Source: Nautilus pompilius (Eukaryota; Mollusca; Cephalopoda; Nautilida; Nautilidae). Taken from it: DNA of 64,000 nucleotides. The DNA is taken from contig JACATO010000095.1 in the NCBI GenBank assembly GCA_018389105.1, positions 238,501 to 302,500 on the forward strand, read 5' to 3'. Position numbers and translations under genes: made by a program. Of the stretch, positions 41,401 to 50,137 are shown one piece after another; within the stretch, counting starts at the first letter, position 1, and each line of letters begins with the position of its first letter. The notes under the pieces are model-generated. The model had not been told where the DNA came from, made no database searches, and worked only from the letters and a program-made list of their open reading frames with translations.

Positions 41401-44400
41401 ATTTTGCAGCTTTTCAAGAATCTGACATGTGCGCACACATAAACAGACAGAAATAACCGCCTCAGATTTAAATATATTAATAAATATTAAAATTTTTAAC
41501 CAGTTCTCTCAACATATTAAAGAATAAAAAACTGTGATGGATGAACCTGCTGCTGAACTCACCAACTCTTCTTGATCTGTGCTCTGCTGCTGTAACAAAG
41601 AGATCATTTCTACCAGAATTTCCCTCCTCTTTCTAGCATCCTTTACAACCTTCAGCAACTCCTGGTATAGAGAGACAGCCTTAAAAAAAAAGGAGATGGT
41701 ACCCTAATTATCACCACCTCAAGAAACTTCCTAAAAATTAACGCATTTGTCACTTACAAAAAAGTTGTGCCTGACTTCAATATATTTAATGACGTGCACA
41801 TGTACTGTATGTCAAACTTACCTTCTCCACTGATTTCAGTTTTCCATACAGACCAGCTAACTTTTGTTGAGTATCTATCTTCTTGTTATTATCACTTTGA
41901 AAAAAGTAAATTGATATATTAATACAAAACTGAAGAGTGATATCTATAAAACAAAACAACAACAAACAATTAAGTACTCAGTAAAGACTGGGCAAAAATT
42001 ACTAAAAAAAAACTATACTAATCAACTCCCTAATGTCTGTAATAGTAAGCAATAATACTTCTTCAGTTCATAGTGGTCTACTATTACAAGAAAAAGACAT
42101 TTTACAAGTAATATCACACTGTGAAGCAGCAACATGCTTGCATCCTCCTTACATAACCTGGCCTTCCAACCCAGATATCCCCAACAGGACTTGCCTGACT
42201 TATACAAACAAACTGGAGTACGTATAAAAAGAAAATGCAGTTAAAAAAACCAAAAAACTAAACTGAACTTTTATCATTTAAAGCCATCAACTGCATAGTC
42301 TTCATTTCTGTGGTCTGAATTTTGCTATAAACACTCAGATTAAGAAATTTTCAAAATAATATAATACATTTTTCACAAAAATTTCAAGTTACAGACTGAT
42401 GATACCCGTCATAGAACTTGATCAGTCGCTGGTATACATCCACGTGTTCTATTCGAGTTTCTGGATTGTCATTCTTTTCATAAAAACTGCACAGACCCTG
42501 AAAAGACAGTTAAACAATTTAAATCTAATAATTTTTAAAATAGAGACTGCTTTGTTTTATGTTACACTCAGATTAACTCTACTGGTAGTGCTAACCTTCC
42601 ACAAAAACTTTACAGAAGGTTTATGCAATAGTTATGGAAAAATAATAGAAAAAAAAAAAAAAAACACTGCTATACAATCTTCTTTTTTTTAAAATAACCA
42701 TTATATCAATTATTAAATAATGTTTACACACACTAATAAATACAGATAAAAGTCCAAGCTGACACTATGCAATCATTAAAAAATGTCTAATTTACAATAT
42801 CTGAGTGAGTTCTTTATCTTGGTCTTATGACCTCAAGTCGAAAAGGGCATATATTACAAATATCAAAGAAACTATTGTGCTTGTAGTTAAATAAATTCTA
42901 AAATACATCAATTATATATCACCCCTTAAAGATTCTCTGCCAAACTAAGCAATCAAACACTAATATACATCTACTGTACTTCACATATTATAAATTTCAC
43001 ATGTCTATTGATTAGTGTAACAATGACCTGATTTCTAACAAGATATCAGGAAATTCAGAAGTTCTACCTCACTAAGATACTGCCTATTTAAGGTTGAATT
43101 CAAATTTTTAAAAAGCAACACTGAATATCACATATGGCTCCTCTAAATACAGCTAGTTTTAAGTACTGGTGTTATTAATTACAAATGTTTTAATAAAACA
43201 ACTTTTTCAGTTGAATAAAGTTAGAGACAAGGCATTAAATATATTAATACAGTTACTGACTGGAAGGCTATCACCACCATCCTCCTGGATTATGCTTGGA
43301 TGAAGAAACATTAGTGCACCAACCACTTTATTACATCCAATGTTGCAACTGAATATATTATACATTTAACCTCACCAAAATGGCTGTCATTTTTTACTTA
43401 AAAAATATTCCAAAGTTAGTAATTTGTGTAGTCTTAAAAAAACGTTATGATTTCATACAGTAGAAACTCCCAGTGATTTTCAACACTACTAATTCATTTA
43501 AAGTCACTACATAGAGACACTTTAGAGTATTTCTGCAATGAAATGTAAACAGCAATTGACAATTTTTAACTAAATTCCTATAGCCACCATCTCATACCAA
43601 TCAAACCAATTTTAACTCCCTTTTTTTACTGGCACATTTCTCTTTCCCTGTTTAAACTGATACATTCCAAAATGGTCATCAATACCTGGTCTGTAGTGAA
43701 CTGTTCTTCAAAAAACACCACATAAAACATTTCAATTCAGCGTTCTTCCCTACCCAGTAGATTTAAGTAATTCTACATGTCTTCTGAGGGAATAAAGAAT
43801 TATTCAGAAAATTTGTACTGTTACGTAATTCAAGAATGAATCCCTTTGTCTCATCACCAAAACTGGTTAATAGATATTAAGGTGAGAATGAGAATTTGGC
43901 ACAGCTGTACTTGAACTCTAAAGCTTCATTCGCATTAAAATCTAGAATTGATGACAGTGTCATGTAGATAAGTAAAATTAGTATTTTTACGAAATCCTGC
44001 TATAAGATACTTAGTTTGATGAAACATGGAGGTGCAGTTTGCTTTACTCTACATAGCATCAAACACTACGGAGTGAGAATAAATATGCAAAAAGAAAATG
44101 GAAAAGGGTAAGCCAAGTTAAAGCAAGATAAGCACTTGCTTTATTTAAGATCTTTAAAAAAAACTACTTAATTTAAGATGCAATTCATTAAACTCTAGCT
44201 GTAAGTCTAATCACATAACAAAGATTCAAACCAATGCTGTTTTAAATCAGCTGGAGTTTTTTTCCCCCACTCTTACCTGCCATGCTAAGATTTGATCAGA
44301 GGCAATGTCAATGGCTCGTTTGTATGCTTTGACTGCCTGGTCTGGTTGTTCCAGGCCCTCTGCAGCCACGCCAATGAACACTAGAGCATTGTAATGGTTC

Positions 44401-45810
44401 TTGTCATGTGCTAGCACAGCCTAGCAAGAAAGGGGACACAAAAAATCTCGATAAAATTAAAATCTTATTTTAAAAACTTGGTTTATTTATATATCAAACG
44501 AGCTACCATATGCTGTTTACACAATAATTGAAGTGCTAAAAAAAGTAATTCTTTAATAAACTAGAGAATGTCTCTTAACTATATTTCTTGTAAATATATA
44601 CAACAATAAAATTAACTGCACTTATCTGTTTCTCTGCTAGTCAAAACTTTGGTACATAAGCACATCTCTACTGTATTAAAAAATAACTTGTTATAACTTC
44701 AAGTATCCTAGCAGCACAATTCAGATATTCATGAAACTTTAACACACTTGGTTTCATCCCTATGTTCACATGCAGAATTCAGTACAGAAGTTAATATCAA
44801 AATTCTGGACTGAATAACCACAGCCTTACAATCTGAAATGCTTTAAAGCTAGTTAAAGATTAACAAAAAATATGAAATAAAATTTTTTTAAATTAGCTTA
44901 CAAATTTTATACATTTGTCAATTCCATATCAAATTTTATATACAAATTTATTTTTCATTCTCAGTTTCCATTTTGAAATTTTTTCTAAGTAACAAAACAG
45001 AATAAATATTTTTGATTACAGCTGAAATAAAATTTAATTTCTAAACTTTTATTTTAAAATAATTAAATAATTTAACGTAATTTCTACATTTTTCAAACTC
45101 AGTTCAACAAAAGAATTATCTCCCAGTTGTAGATACAGTAAACAACCTGTTATCTGACCTCCAGAAAAACAACTTGCCAGATATCTGAATTCTCCGAAAT
45201 AAGACAAGATCAGTTCATTTTCAGCTATCCAAACTTTGAAGTTCATGAGTCACTCACCAGGGGAGCTGTATACACAGTCTGTGCATGCTCAAATTGCTTC
45301 TTGTCAAATGGTTAGCATCCATCACACTTCTTGCTTGTTGATCAGTTGTATTCTTCCTTGCTAGTGATTTTTATCAGTGATAATAATTGTAATCTTTGCA
45401 ATATGTTGGCAAATAAAACTAATAGTAATTCAGATAATGCTTTTACAAAGCAATCCAGAGAGCATAAAGTTTTTACTTTTAAGCAAAACTAAAGAACAAA
45501 AAAGTTGTTGGATACCCTAATTTTTCAGATGCAGATAACCAATCATTGCCAGATCCTGTTTGGGTTGGATAACAGGTTGTTTACTATAGTACATTTTACT
45601 TCCCATGGACAGCATAGGATGTGGATATTTATACATCTACTCTTAACCACCAGCCTTCCCTCAATGTATTATTCATGAGTAATGAAAGATGGAAGCTAGC
45701 AGAGCTATTGATGCTCTTACCTTGCAGCATTTAAGAGCTTCTTTGTATTCTTTGTTTTTCAAAGCTTCCCTGGCACTCTTCAGCTTGGATTTTATCTCCT
45801 TACTGTCCAT
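6132..45810 (-). CDS. SKIC3: SKIC3 (TTC37), TPR scaffold of the Ski complex
   Basis: Complete gene of 44 coding exons (lists in the four segment entries) predicting about 1,554 residues; human SKIC3 is 1,564. The protein is a superhelix of tetratricopeptide repeats. It holds the SKIC2 helicase and SKIC8/WDR61 and feeds mRNA 3' ends to the cytoplasmic exosome (established for the family). Family identity rests on blocks spread along the whole length: [20 protein letters not shown] at the start, [74 protein letters not shown] and LKALCALGL. The start ATG directly follows an acceptor AG, so the 5' UTR must begin in an upstream exon, perhaps near the CpG-rich block at about 47 kb. One exon (27643-27688) carries a 1-bp frameshift relative to the rest. 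Every other exon keeps frame, so I regard the gene as functional apart from that base. Confidence 0.96.
7925..9518 (+). mobile_element. Tc1-family transposon with IR/DR ends, inactivated
   Basis: A 1.59-kb element flanked by TA (7923-7924 and 9519-9520) in a SKIC3 intron, opposite to the gene. The outer ends are inverted: right end (reverse complement) CAGCAGGGTGCAAAAGTCTT..., left end the same with AGGGTGC missing. A second, inner inverted pair, TGCAAAAGTGTTGCATAAA, lies about 185 bp inside each end (about 8110 and 9330). Each terminal repeat therefore holds two direct repeats, as in Sleeping Beauty. The transposase starts near 8261 with [20 protein letters not shown] and a helix-turn-helix ([18 protein letters not shown]). 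Downstream are [28 protein letters not shown] and DLNPIENI. In-frame stops (for example 8441-8443 and 9073-9075) and a frame change before 8950 kill it. The usual residues between DWP and DLNPIEN are also lost. Confidence 0.93.
12180..12440 (-). repeat. tRNA-derived SINE-like repeat
   Basis: On the minus strand, a box-B-like GGCTGGATTTGAATCC (about 12381-12396) lies about 25 bp downstream of a weak box-A-like segment (about 12409-12424). A moderately conserved-looking body extends towards 12180. It lies in the SKIC3 intron between exons 34 and 35. The boundaries are estimates. Confidence 0.35.
15140..15440 (+). repeat. tRNA-derived SINE-like repeat
   Basis: Box-A-like GGTCCAGTGGTAGA (15158-15171) and box-B-like GAGCTTGAATCTG (about 15190-15202) head a body with GTTTCCTCCTACAT and an AAGAGTT segment. 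The repeat at 29.9-30.17 kb has the near-identical GTTTCCTCCCACAT and AAAGAGTT in the same order. Two copies with the same layout support a shared family. It lies in a SKIC3 intron, opposite to the gene. Confidence 0.5.
17142..17251. repeat. Microsatellites (CAA)n and (AAT)n
   Basis: A (CAA)n run (about 17142-17171) is followed by an almost pure (AAT)n run of about 60 bp (17189-17251), in a SKIC3 intron. Confidence 0.95.
18052..27432 (-). CDS. SKIC3: SKIC3 exons 17-28 (central TPR region)
   Basis: Exons in order: 27325-27432, 26513-26597, 25848-25879, 25615-25715, 25256-25358, 23864-23956, 21293-21388, 20016-20227, 19033-19094, 18679-18735, 18292-18360, 18052-18126. This is the best conserved part by eye: [148 protein letters not shown] and [14 protein letters not shown]. 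Exon 19 is a 32-bp micro-exon ([10 protein letters not shown]) with good borders. A dead mariner (21844-23135) fills most of the intron between exons 22 and 23. Confidence 0.95.
18504..18600. repeat. Two-copy 49-bp tandem duplication
   Basis: Two adjacent copies, each starting CAACACC (18504 and 18553) and sharing ACAGCAGTGTAT.CCATGCAAG, lie 49 bp apart in a SKIC3 intron. Divergence is a few bases, so the duplication is not very recent. Confidence 0.8.
21844..23135 (+). mobile_element. Second mariner-family transposon, inactivated
   Basis: A 1,292-bp element flanked by TA (21842-21843 and 23136-23137) with inverted ends: left CAAGGTCTGTCCAAAAAGAA..., right (reverse complement) CGAGGTCAGTCCAAAAAGAA.... 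Transposase reading begins at ATG 22037 ([19 protein letters not shown]). Later motifs are [37 protein letters not shown] and [19 protein letters not shown]. It has several stops, including ones in the helix-turn-helix region and directly after GDET. The second catalytic position reads HHNNAPVH (Asp to Asn). The third motif is shortened to [14 protein letters not shown], losing the APxDF aspartate. The end sequences differ from those of the mariner at 3983, so this is a separate lineage. It is intronic in SKIC3, opposite strand. Confidence 0.94.
25480..25545. repeat. Short dispersed repeat related to 33.7 kb
   Basis: The segment shares CTAGGGC, AATGAAACCT and CAGCTGGGT, in the same order, with 33715-33778. 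Here the internal palindrome has decayed. It is a probable relic of a small palindromic repeat. Confidence 0.35.
27643..27688 (-). CDS. SKIC3: SKIC3 exon 16 with a 1-bp frameshift
   Basis: The exon has a clean acceptor (CTTTTCAG) and donor (GTAAG) and lies where the family needs the link between MMANGED and KWAWLRLGL. Entering in phase 0 it reads EKVNKLSLW then TGA. The frame that joins correctly to exon 17 reads [10 protein letters not shown] but is preceded by TAA. The third frame hits TGA at once. One extra base in the short A-run (plus-strand T-run around 27674-27676) would join EKVNK to [10 protein letters not shown]. Skipping the exon also breaks the frame. A homopolymer error in the assembly is the simplest explanation; a real null allele is the alternative. 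Confidence 0.85.
27643..34393 (-). CDS. SKIC3: SKIC3 exons 9-16 (TPR region, with damaged exon 16)
   Basis: Exons in order: 34292-34393, 32534-32679, 31565-31645, 30855-30958, 30599-30731, 29431-29510, 28352-28451, 27643-27688. TPR-like stretches include [75 protein letters not shown] and [20 protein letters not shown]. Exon 10 encodes [15 protein letters not shown] sequence next to a donor GTATGG. Exon 15 ends MMANGED in phase 0. Exon 16 should then lead into KWAWLRLGL but is out of frame; see its own entry. Phases are otherwise consistent. Confidence 0.92.
28890..29150 (-). repeat. tRNA-derived SINE-like repeat
   Basis: On the minus strand, box-A-like CAGTGGTTACAGCACAC (about 29096-29112) precedes box-B-like CTACAGAATCAAACCTG (about 29046-29062), at a normal internal-promoter distance. 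It lies in the SKIC3 intron between exons 14 and 15. Ends are approximate. Confidence 0.45.
29895..30165 (+). repeat. tRNA-derived SINE-like repeat
   Basis: Box-A-like GGTGGTCTGGTGGTTAGC (about 29910-29928) and box-B-like TAGTTTAAATCC (about 29953-29965) are followed by GTTTCCTCCCACAT and a body also seen in the copy at 15.1-15.4 kb. It lies in a SKIC3 intron. Confidence 0.55.
30763..30782. repeat. (TA)n microsatellite
   Basis: About ten TA units in the intron just upstream (minus strand) of SKIC3 exon 13. Confidence 0.9.
33726..33778. repeat. 53-bp palindromic repeat
   Basis: AATGAAACCTAGCTG at the left pairs with CAGCTGGGTTTCATT at the right (14 of 15), leaving a loop of about 23 nt. A related copy lies at about 25480-25545. 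It is intronic in SKIC3. Confidence 0.6.
35440..36010 (-). mobile_element. Decayed Tc1-like transposase fragment
   Basis: On the minus strand, scattered Tc1 signatures appear through many stops and frameshifts. [14 protein letters not shown] lies near 35870 and corresponds to the GRPR.TTDR linker. [14 protein letters not shown] follows in the second DNA-binding region, then SLMKVNSTF / SDESKFN at about 35600 (first catalytic aspartate block). I did not find clear terminal repeats. It sits in the 5-kb SKIC3 intron 34394-39410. Confidence 0.6.
36290..36490 (+). mobile_element. Decayed mariner N-terminal fragment
   Basis: The plus-strand reading [20 protein letters not shown] followed by [16 protein letters not shown] matches the helix-turn-helix region of mariner transposases in order and spacing. 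A stop follows (NED then TGA) and no DDE part could be traced. It directly neighbours the opposite-strand Tc1 remnant. Confidence 0.55.
37560..39330. other. Compositionally distinct intron block, unassigned
   Basis: This part of the large SKIC3 intron has less AT and more CpG than the introns around it. It carries a longer minus-strand open frame (38049-38390) and interlaced plus-strand frames (for example 38641-38868). No domain was recognised in either direction. It looks like a decayed insertion rather than native intron, but I cannot name it. Confidence 0.3.
39411..45810 (-). CDS. SKIC3: SKIC3 exons 1-8 (N-terminal TPR region)
   Basis: Exons in transcript order: 45721-45810, 44277-44420, 42406-42497, 41822-41894, 41563-41679, 41176-41268, 40073-40181, 39411-39563 (871 bp, about residues 1-290). 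Exon 1 begins exactly at the start codon. Exon 2 encodes a complete TPR ([19 protein letters not shown], then [17 protein letters not shown]). Exons 3-4 continue [14 protein letters not shown] and [17 protein letters not shown]. Later exons are helical, with [20 protein letters not shown] across the exon 7/8 border. Intron phases agree at every junction. The intron before exon 2 (44421-45720) holds a pogo-like MITE. The 5-kb intron after exon 8 holds decayed Tc1 and mariner fragments. Confidence 0.93.
45136..45586. mobile_element. Pogo/Tigger-like non-autonomous element (MITE)
   Basis: A 451-bp segment flanked by TA (45134-45135 and 45587-45588). The inverted ends are left CAGTAAACAACCTGTTATCT and right (reverse complement) TAGTAAACAACCTGTTATCC, matching at 18 of the first 20 positions. 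It contains no transposase. CAGT-starting ends with a TA duplication fit the pogo branch of Tc1/mariner. It lies in the intron between SKIC3 coding exons 1 and 2. Confidence 0.8.
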
Positions 45811-45963
45811 CTGGAACTAAAGCACAAAATAAAGATCCACAGTCATAACATTGGAAGATTGTTTACTGCATAGCTTCTTTAATACAGATTTACTTCCATG
45901 CAATAATTGCCACTAGACAAAAAAGAGAAAAACTTGAAGATGGGAATTCTGAGGTAATGCTAA

Positions 45964-46064
45964 TTAGTGATAGATCTGTCTGCCTGTTGATAGATTGTCA
46001 TCTCAAGTACAGTACCAAGCTTAGCAATGACAATCTATCAACAGGCAGGCAGATCTAACACTAA
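45964..46064. other. 38-bp near-perfect hairpin
   Basis: Arm 45964-46001 pairs with 46027-46064 at 36 of 38 positions, around a 25-nt loop. Arm core: CTGCCTGTTGATAGATTGTC. It lies just upstream of the SKIC3 start codon, probably in the first (5' UTR) intron. The length fits a pre-miRNA or a tiny foldback element. No TA or other target duplication is obvious. Confidence 0.85.
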
Positions 46065-46734
46065 TGCCAACTCTGTACCACTGTCTTTTCTATAACTTTA
46101 CAGGAACTTGGAACATTTTCTTAGATAATGTCTATAAAACAAAGCCACCAAAATGTTCAGAATGAAACATTCCAAATTTATAATACATTAATCCATGAAG
46201 TTTCTTAAAAAGAGAGAAATTGTAGTCAGGAACACAATTTTGGGTGGGAAAGGGATAATAGACTACCTGTTTTAAAAAAAATTTATTCTTTAGGCAAATG
46301 GAATTACATTAAAGTAATTTGCATTATTCCTTCCTATTATGATACAACAGAAATTTGGTAAATTCCATAAAAGGAATTTCAATTTTCTAATGCAGTACTG
46401 CTCTTTTCCAGATCCAATCTTCAAAATTTCTTTTTTCCAAAAATCTGTTTCTCATCCACAATAAAACAGAATGAATGAATGTTTAAATTTGAACACACAT
46501 TCTACAACAGCACCCCATCTATAAAGAACAGTATGGAGATACCATTAAGCCTAACAGCAAATATTTATGATAATAATTAGTGCTTGAATAGAATAAATCA
46601 GTCATTTCCAATGAATAATTTTCTCTTTGAAACCTGTTAAAGTTATTCCGCACATAAGACCCATAAAACAAAACTAGTGCAGATTTCATTTTTTAAACTC
46701 CCTCATAGATGTTTTACTTATTTTCTCTCACAAT

Positions 46735-46758
46735 AGAGAGAGAGAGAGAGAGAGAGAG
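46735..46758. repeat. (AG)n microsatellite
   Basis: About twelve AG units upstream of the SKIC3 start. Confidence 0.95.
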
Positions 46759-46969
46759 TAGTCTATCTGTTGTTTAAAAGAAAACAAGCGGAGGAAGATT
46801 CCACTGTGCAAGAATCCAGTTTGTGATCGAACCATCAAGATTATATTAGCGGAAATTTAAAATTTAACCAATAATATGGGCATTGTATGGTGTATTTGGG
46901 CTCAGGTGCATTGATGAAAATCAGTAAACTTAATCTGCTCCTGAAAAAGAGTATATCATGACTAACATA

Positions 46970-47670
46970 TTAGTAGGAGCGTTCGTATAGAACCCAGCAT
47001 CGCATCGCCGTAATGGTATCGGGGCTTCGTTTAAACGTTCGTCGCCGCCACGGGCCCTGTCCACCTGCCGTCCTGTCACCACTTGTCAACGCTACTGTTG
47101 CTGTTCGCGACTTGGACGCAGCTGCCCTGACAGCGACTCCTCGACACAGCGCAAGCGGGAGACCCATTAGCGAAGAGGTGTGTCAAGGGCCATTCTCGAA
47201 CTGAAGAATAAGCTACCTAACAAGAGTCGGCGGCCGGACCCCTGCACTCCCTACATCCACAGACCCTTCTTCGCTCTTCTAATCCACGGAAATTCTCTCT
47301 TTTTTAAAAAAAACAGCAACAGTGGTCTTTTTCAGCTGAACCAGAAACAGATTATGGAAGGATTCAGATCTTTCATCTGTTTAGCCAAATATCTAAGCAT
47401 TCACGACATAAACTTCAGCATTTTTTTTTTACCAACTTTCGCTTTAAGGAGCTATGAAGCGTTCGAGTCGTCGTCGGCCATCTCTGTCGCACGGTCCGGT
47501 GTCAGGCCGAGATGTTACCTCACGGATATTATGGCCCCGGATCAAATCTATTGCTGCTCAACTTTCATTAAAAAAAAAATTTTTTTTAATTATCCCTATT
47601 AAAATTCAATATATGCGGTGTCCCTCCCCCGCGTTATTTGGGGTAGTCAGGTGGCCGTGCGGTGCACATG
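46970..47670. promoter_or_regulatory. CpG-rich block, probable SKIC3 promoter
   Basis: Against a CpG-poor background, this segment has dense CpG (for example CGTTCGTCGCCGCCACGGGC near 47035 and CGTTCGAGTCGTCGTCGGCC near 47460). It lies 1.2 kb upstream of the SKIC3 start codon, which needs an upstream 5' UTR exon, so a promoter role is likely. Short open frames on both strands look like by-products of GC content. A small gene in the block cannot be excluded. Confidence 0.5.
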
Positions 47671-50137
47671 TCAACCCAGTTTTAAAAAATTTACTTTTTT
47701 TTTTTTTGCGCATATTGTTGGTGTCAGAGGATTACGATCACCGAGGTTGAGTTAGTTTTTAAAGTTAATTATATACATATAATTTCTTTCTGATGTTTTA
47801 ATTTTTTTTCTAATTGTAATTTTAAAATATTTTTTAAAGCAAAGTTTAAATTCAAGGGCCATAACCGCACATCTATACTTGGAACGGGCGGGGGGGGTGG
47901 TGGGTGCTTGGATAGAATTACGACCCTCATAAATAAACAGCGGGCTGTTCTAACCATACCTGGGATTGTTAGGCTCCTGGTCTCCACTCTGAAAAGTTGG
48001 ACATTTACAAATCCAATTTCAAAACACTTTTCTTTTATTTGGCTATTAGATGCTTGAAGATCTCAGAAATCCTGCGAGTCTACTGAGAAGTTCATTCTTT
48101 CAGCTGATCATAGTCAGAAATACTGGTTGGGGGGGGTCAAATTGTAAACTGGTTATCTGAATGACTTTATTATAAAGAAAAATAACTTTTAAAACAATAG
48201 GACAGTAAGAGTGGAACACAAGCAGTTGCTGATTGTGGTAATGTAAACCGGTAATAAATATAAATTCAGTAGGCACCCTCCAGGCACACTAAATACTATT
48301 GTATCCACTTCTAAAATTATTTCCATCATAAAGTACGTGAAGAATACAAACCATTTATAATAGGTTTTAAATCCAGTGCAATGAAGCATACACCCAAATT
48401 TTCTTGTTGCACTTTGCAATAAGGAAATAGCAATGAATCGATAATCTCTCCAGAGTTTTTGAATGCGGCAAAATGCCTACTTAATTCACAATTACTTTGA
48501 AAGAATGTGGAAGTACTAAGCTATTTAATCAGGTCTATTAATATGAATTTGGTCTTTTTAAATGTATTTTAAAAGATCAAGAATTCAGAATAAACAATAA
48601 GCTAGCATCACAATAATCTGAGATAATGAAATGCAGTCTCATAACTAGTGTATTGCATTAACCCATTAAAGAGCAAGAGAATGAAGCAAATTACTTGCAT
48701 TGTAGATTCCATAAAGAAATATGTTGCTCTGCAATATACTGACACCAAAAAAGCTAATGCCAATTTTCATGCATTCAACAACTCTAACTTACAGATGTAA
48801 GCATTTCTGAAGTTGGCATCACTTGGAGTCAATATTTGTTTCGTTAAATACCTTTTTTTCTCTCACTGTTGCAGTGAAATTATATGCTCAAAAATTTTTT
48901 TACCCTTTGCCCAAATTTCATAGTCAGGAACTGCTTCAATATTTGAATTTTTCTTTAAAATGGGAAGCTAAGATTTAATAAATGCTATAAAGACAAATGC
49001 CATTTCCTTAGTTGCTTGTAATTATCTTAATGCCAATGAAGTGTCAGCAGTGGATCTGCTTTCTGCAGTTGGCAACAGAATAAACATTAAAGAAACTGCT
49101 TCAGTATCAATTTTATTTGAATTATTTCAGTATGGTAATATACAATTCTCTAGGTAGAGAAAGTGCTATGGCAAATAGTGAAACACCACCATAGATTTAG
49201 TATTACAAAAATAAATTTTTGACAGTAATAGATTATTCACAAAGAAGCTATAGTATAAAATCAGATGCATGTAAACTGAAAATTAAAATACCAGGTTTTT
49301 TAATATTTCTTTAAAAAAATTCTTAACATTCCAGTGCTATGCAGCCATTGTTATCAACCAAATGTACCTTCAAGAAAAATTTGCCTTCCACTTAAAATAA
49401 AACATTAGAAACGTAAATATTTAAACAAAATAAAATCTTTCTTGAGCAAAGTTTTGTTTCTTTTTAAAGGAGCTGATATAAATGGTAAAGACAGTGATAA
49501 AAATACAATTCTTTAAGTTCTGAAGTTAGACCATCATTTGATTAATGATGGTAACATGTAAATTTGGCTTGTGAAGATTTGAAAGACCAAAAATACAAAA
49601 AGAAATCTATTTTCTTTTAAAATTTGATCTAAATTATTTTTTTAATTTTTCTTAAAATCATAGTAACATTTGATTTTGTTTAAATATAGATACTGTTAAA
49701 CTAAAAGTATGTCATAAATTTTAAAATTACAATAGTACAAAATTTTGCCTAACCAGGAAAACCAAGTCTATAATGGATGACAAAAGCTTAAATGACAGAA
49801 GTTGGTTTTTAATCTTCTAAAACTGTCATTATTGTAGTTTAGATTTTTTCTACTGATCTCATTCATGTACAGTACACAACAGTGTTAAGTTGTTATACAA
49901 TTTATGAACTCTGATCAGTTTTATTTTTAAGAAATTTTTAAAGAGAGATTACTTCAAATAATTAAAATCAAAAACTACTTAGATCTCTAAAAGTACTTTT
50001 AATAAATTTATTGTATTGCTAAATCCAAAAAATTAATTTTTTAAAGATTATATAAAATTCCATCTTTTCACCTAAATAATTTTAACCCTTCATTTTACCA
50101 GTAATTACTAAAAGTGAGACCAAAAAAATCTGACATT

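Larger units (their letters stand above)
45811..50137. other. SKIC3 5' flank and TPMT 3' flank
   Basis: No coding exon was found between the SKIC3 start codon and the TPMT stop codon. The stretch holds the hairpin (45964-46064), an (AG)n run and the CpG-rich block. From about 48.0 kb it is very AT-rich sequence that probably includes the TPMT 3' UTR and intergenic DNA. A 5' UTR exon of SKIC3 should lie here. One possible donor is CCCAG|GTATGG on the minus strand near 47968, but it is unproven. Confidence 0.5.

Noticed and set aside
46970-47750. Open frames in the CpG-rich block (Arg/Pro/Ala-rich, up to 140 aa)
   Set aside because: Composition-driven, overlapping in different frames, no recognisable domain and no consistent splice pattern. 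Better explained as promoter or 5' UTR DNA.
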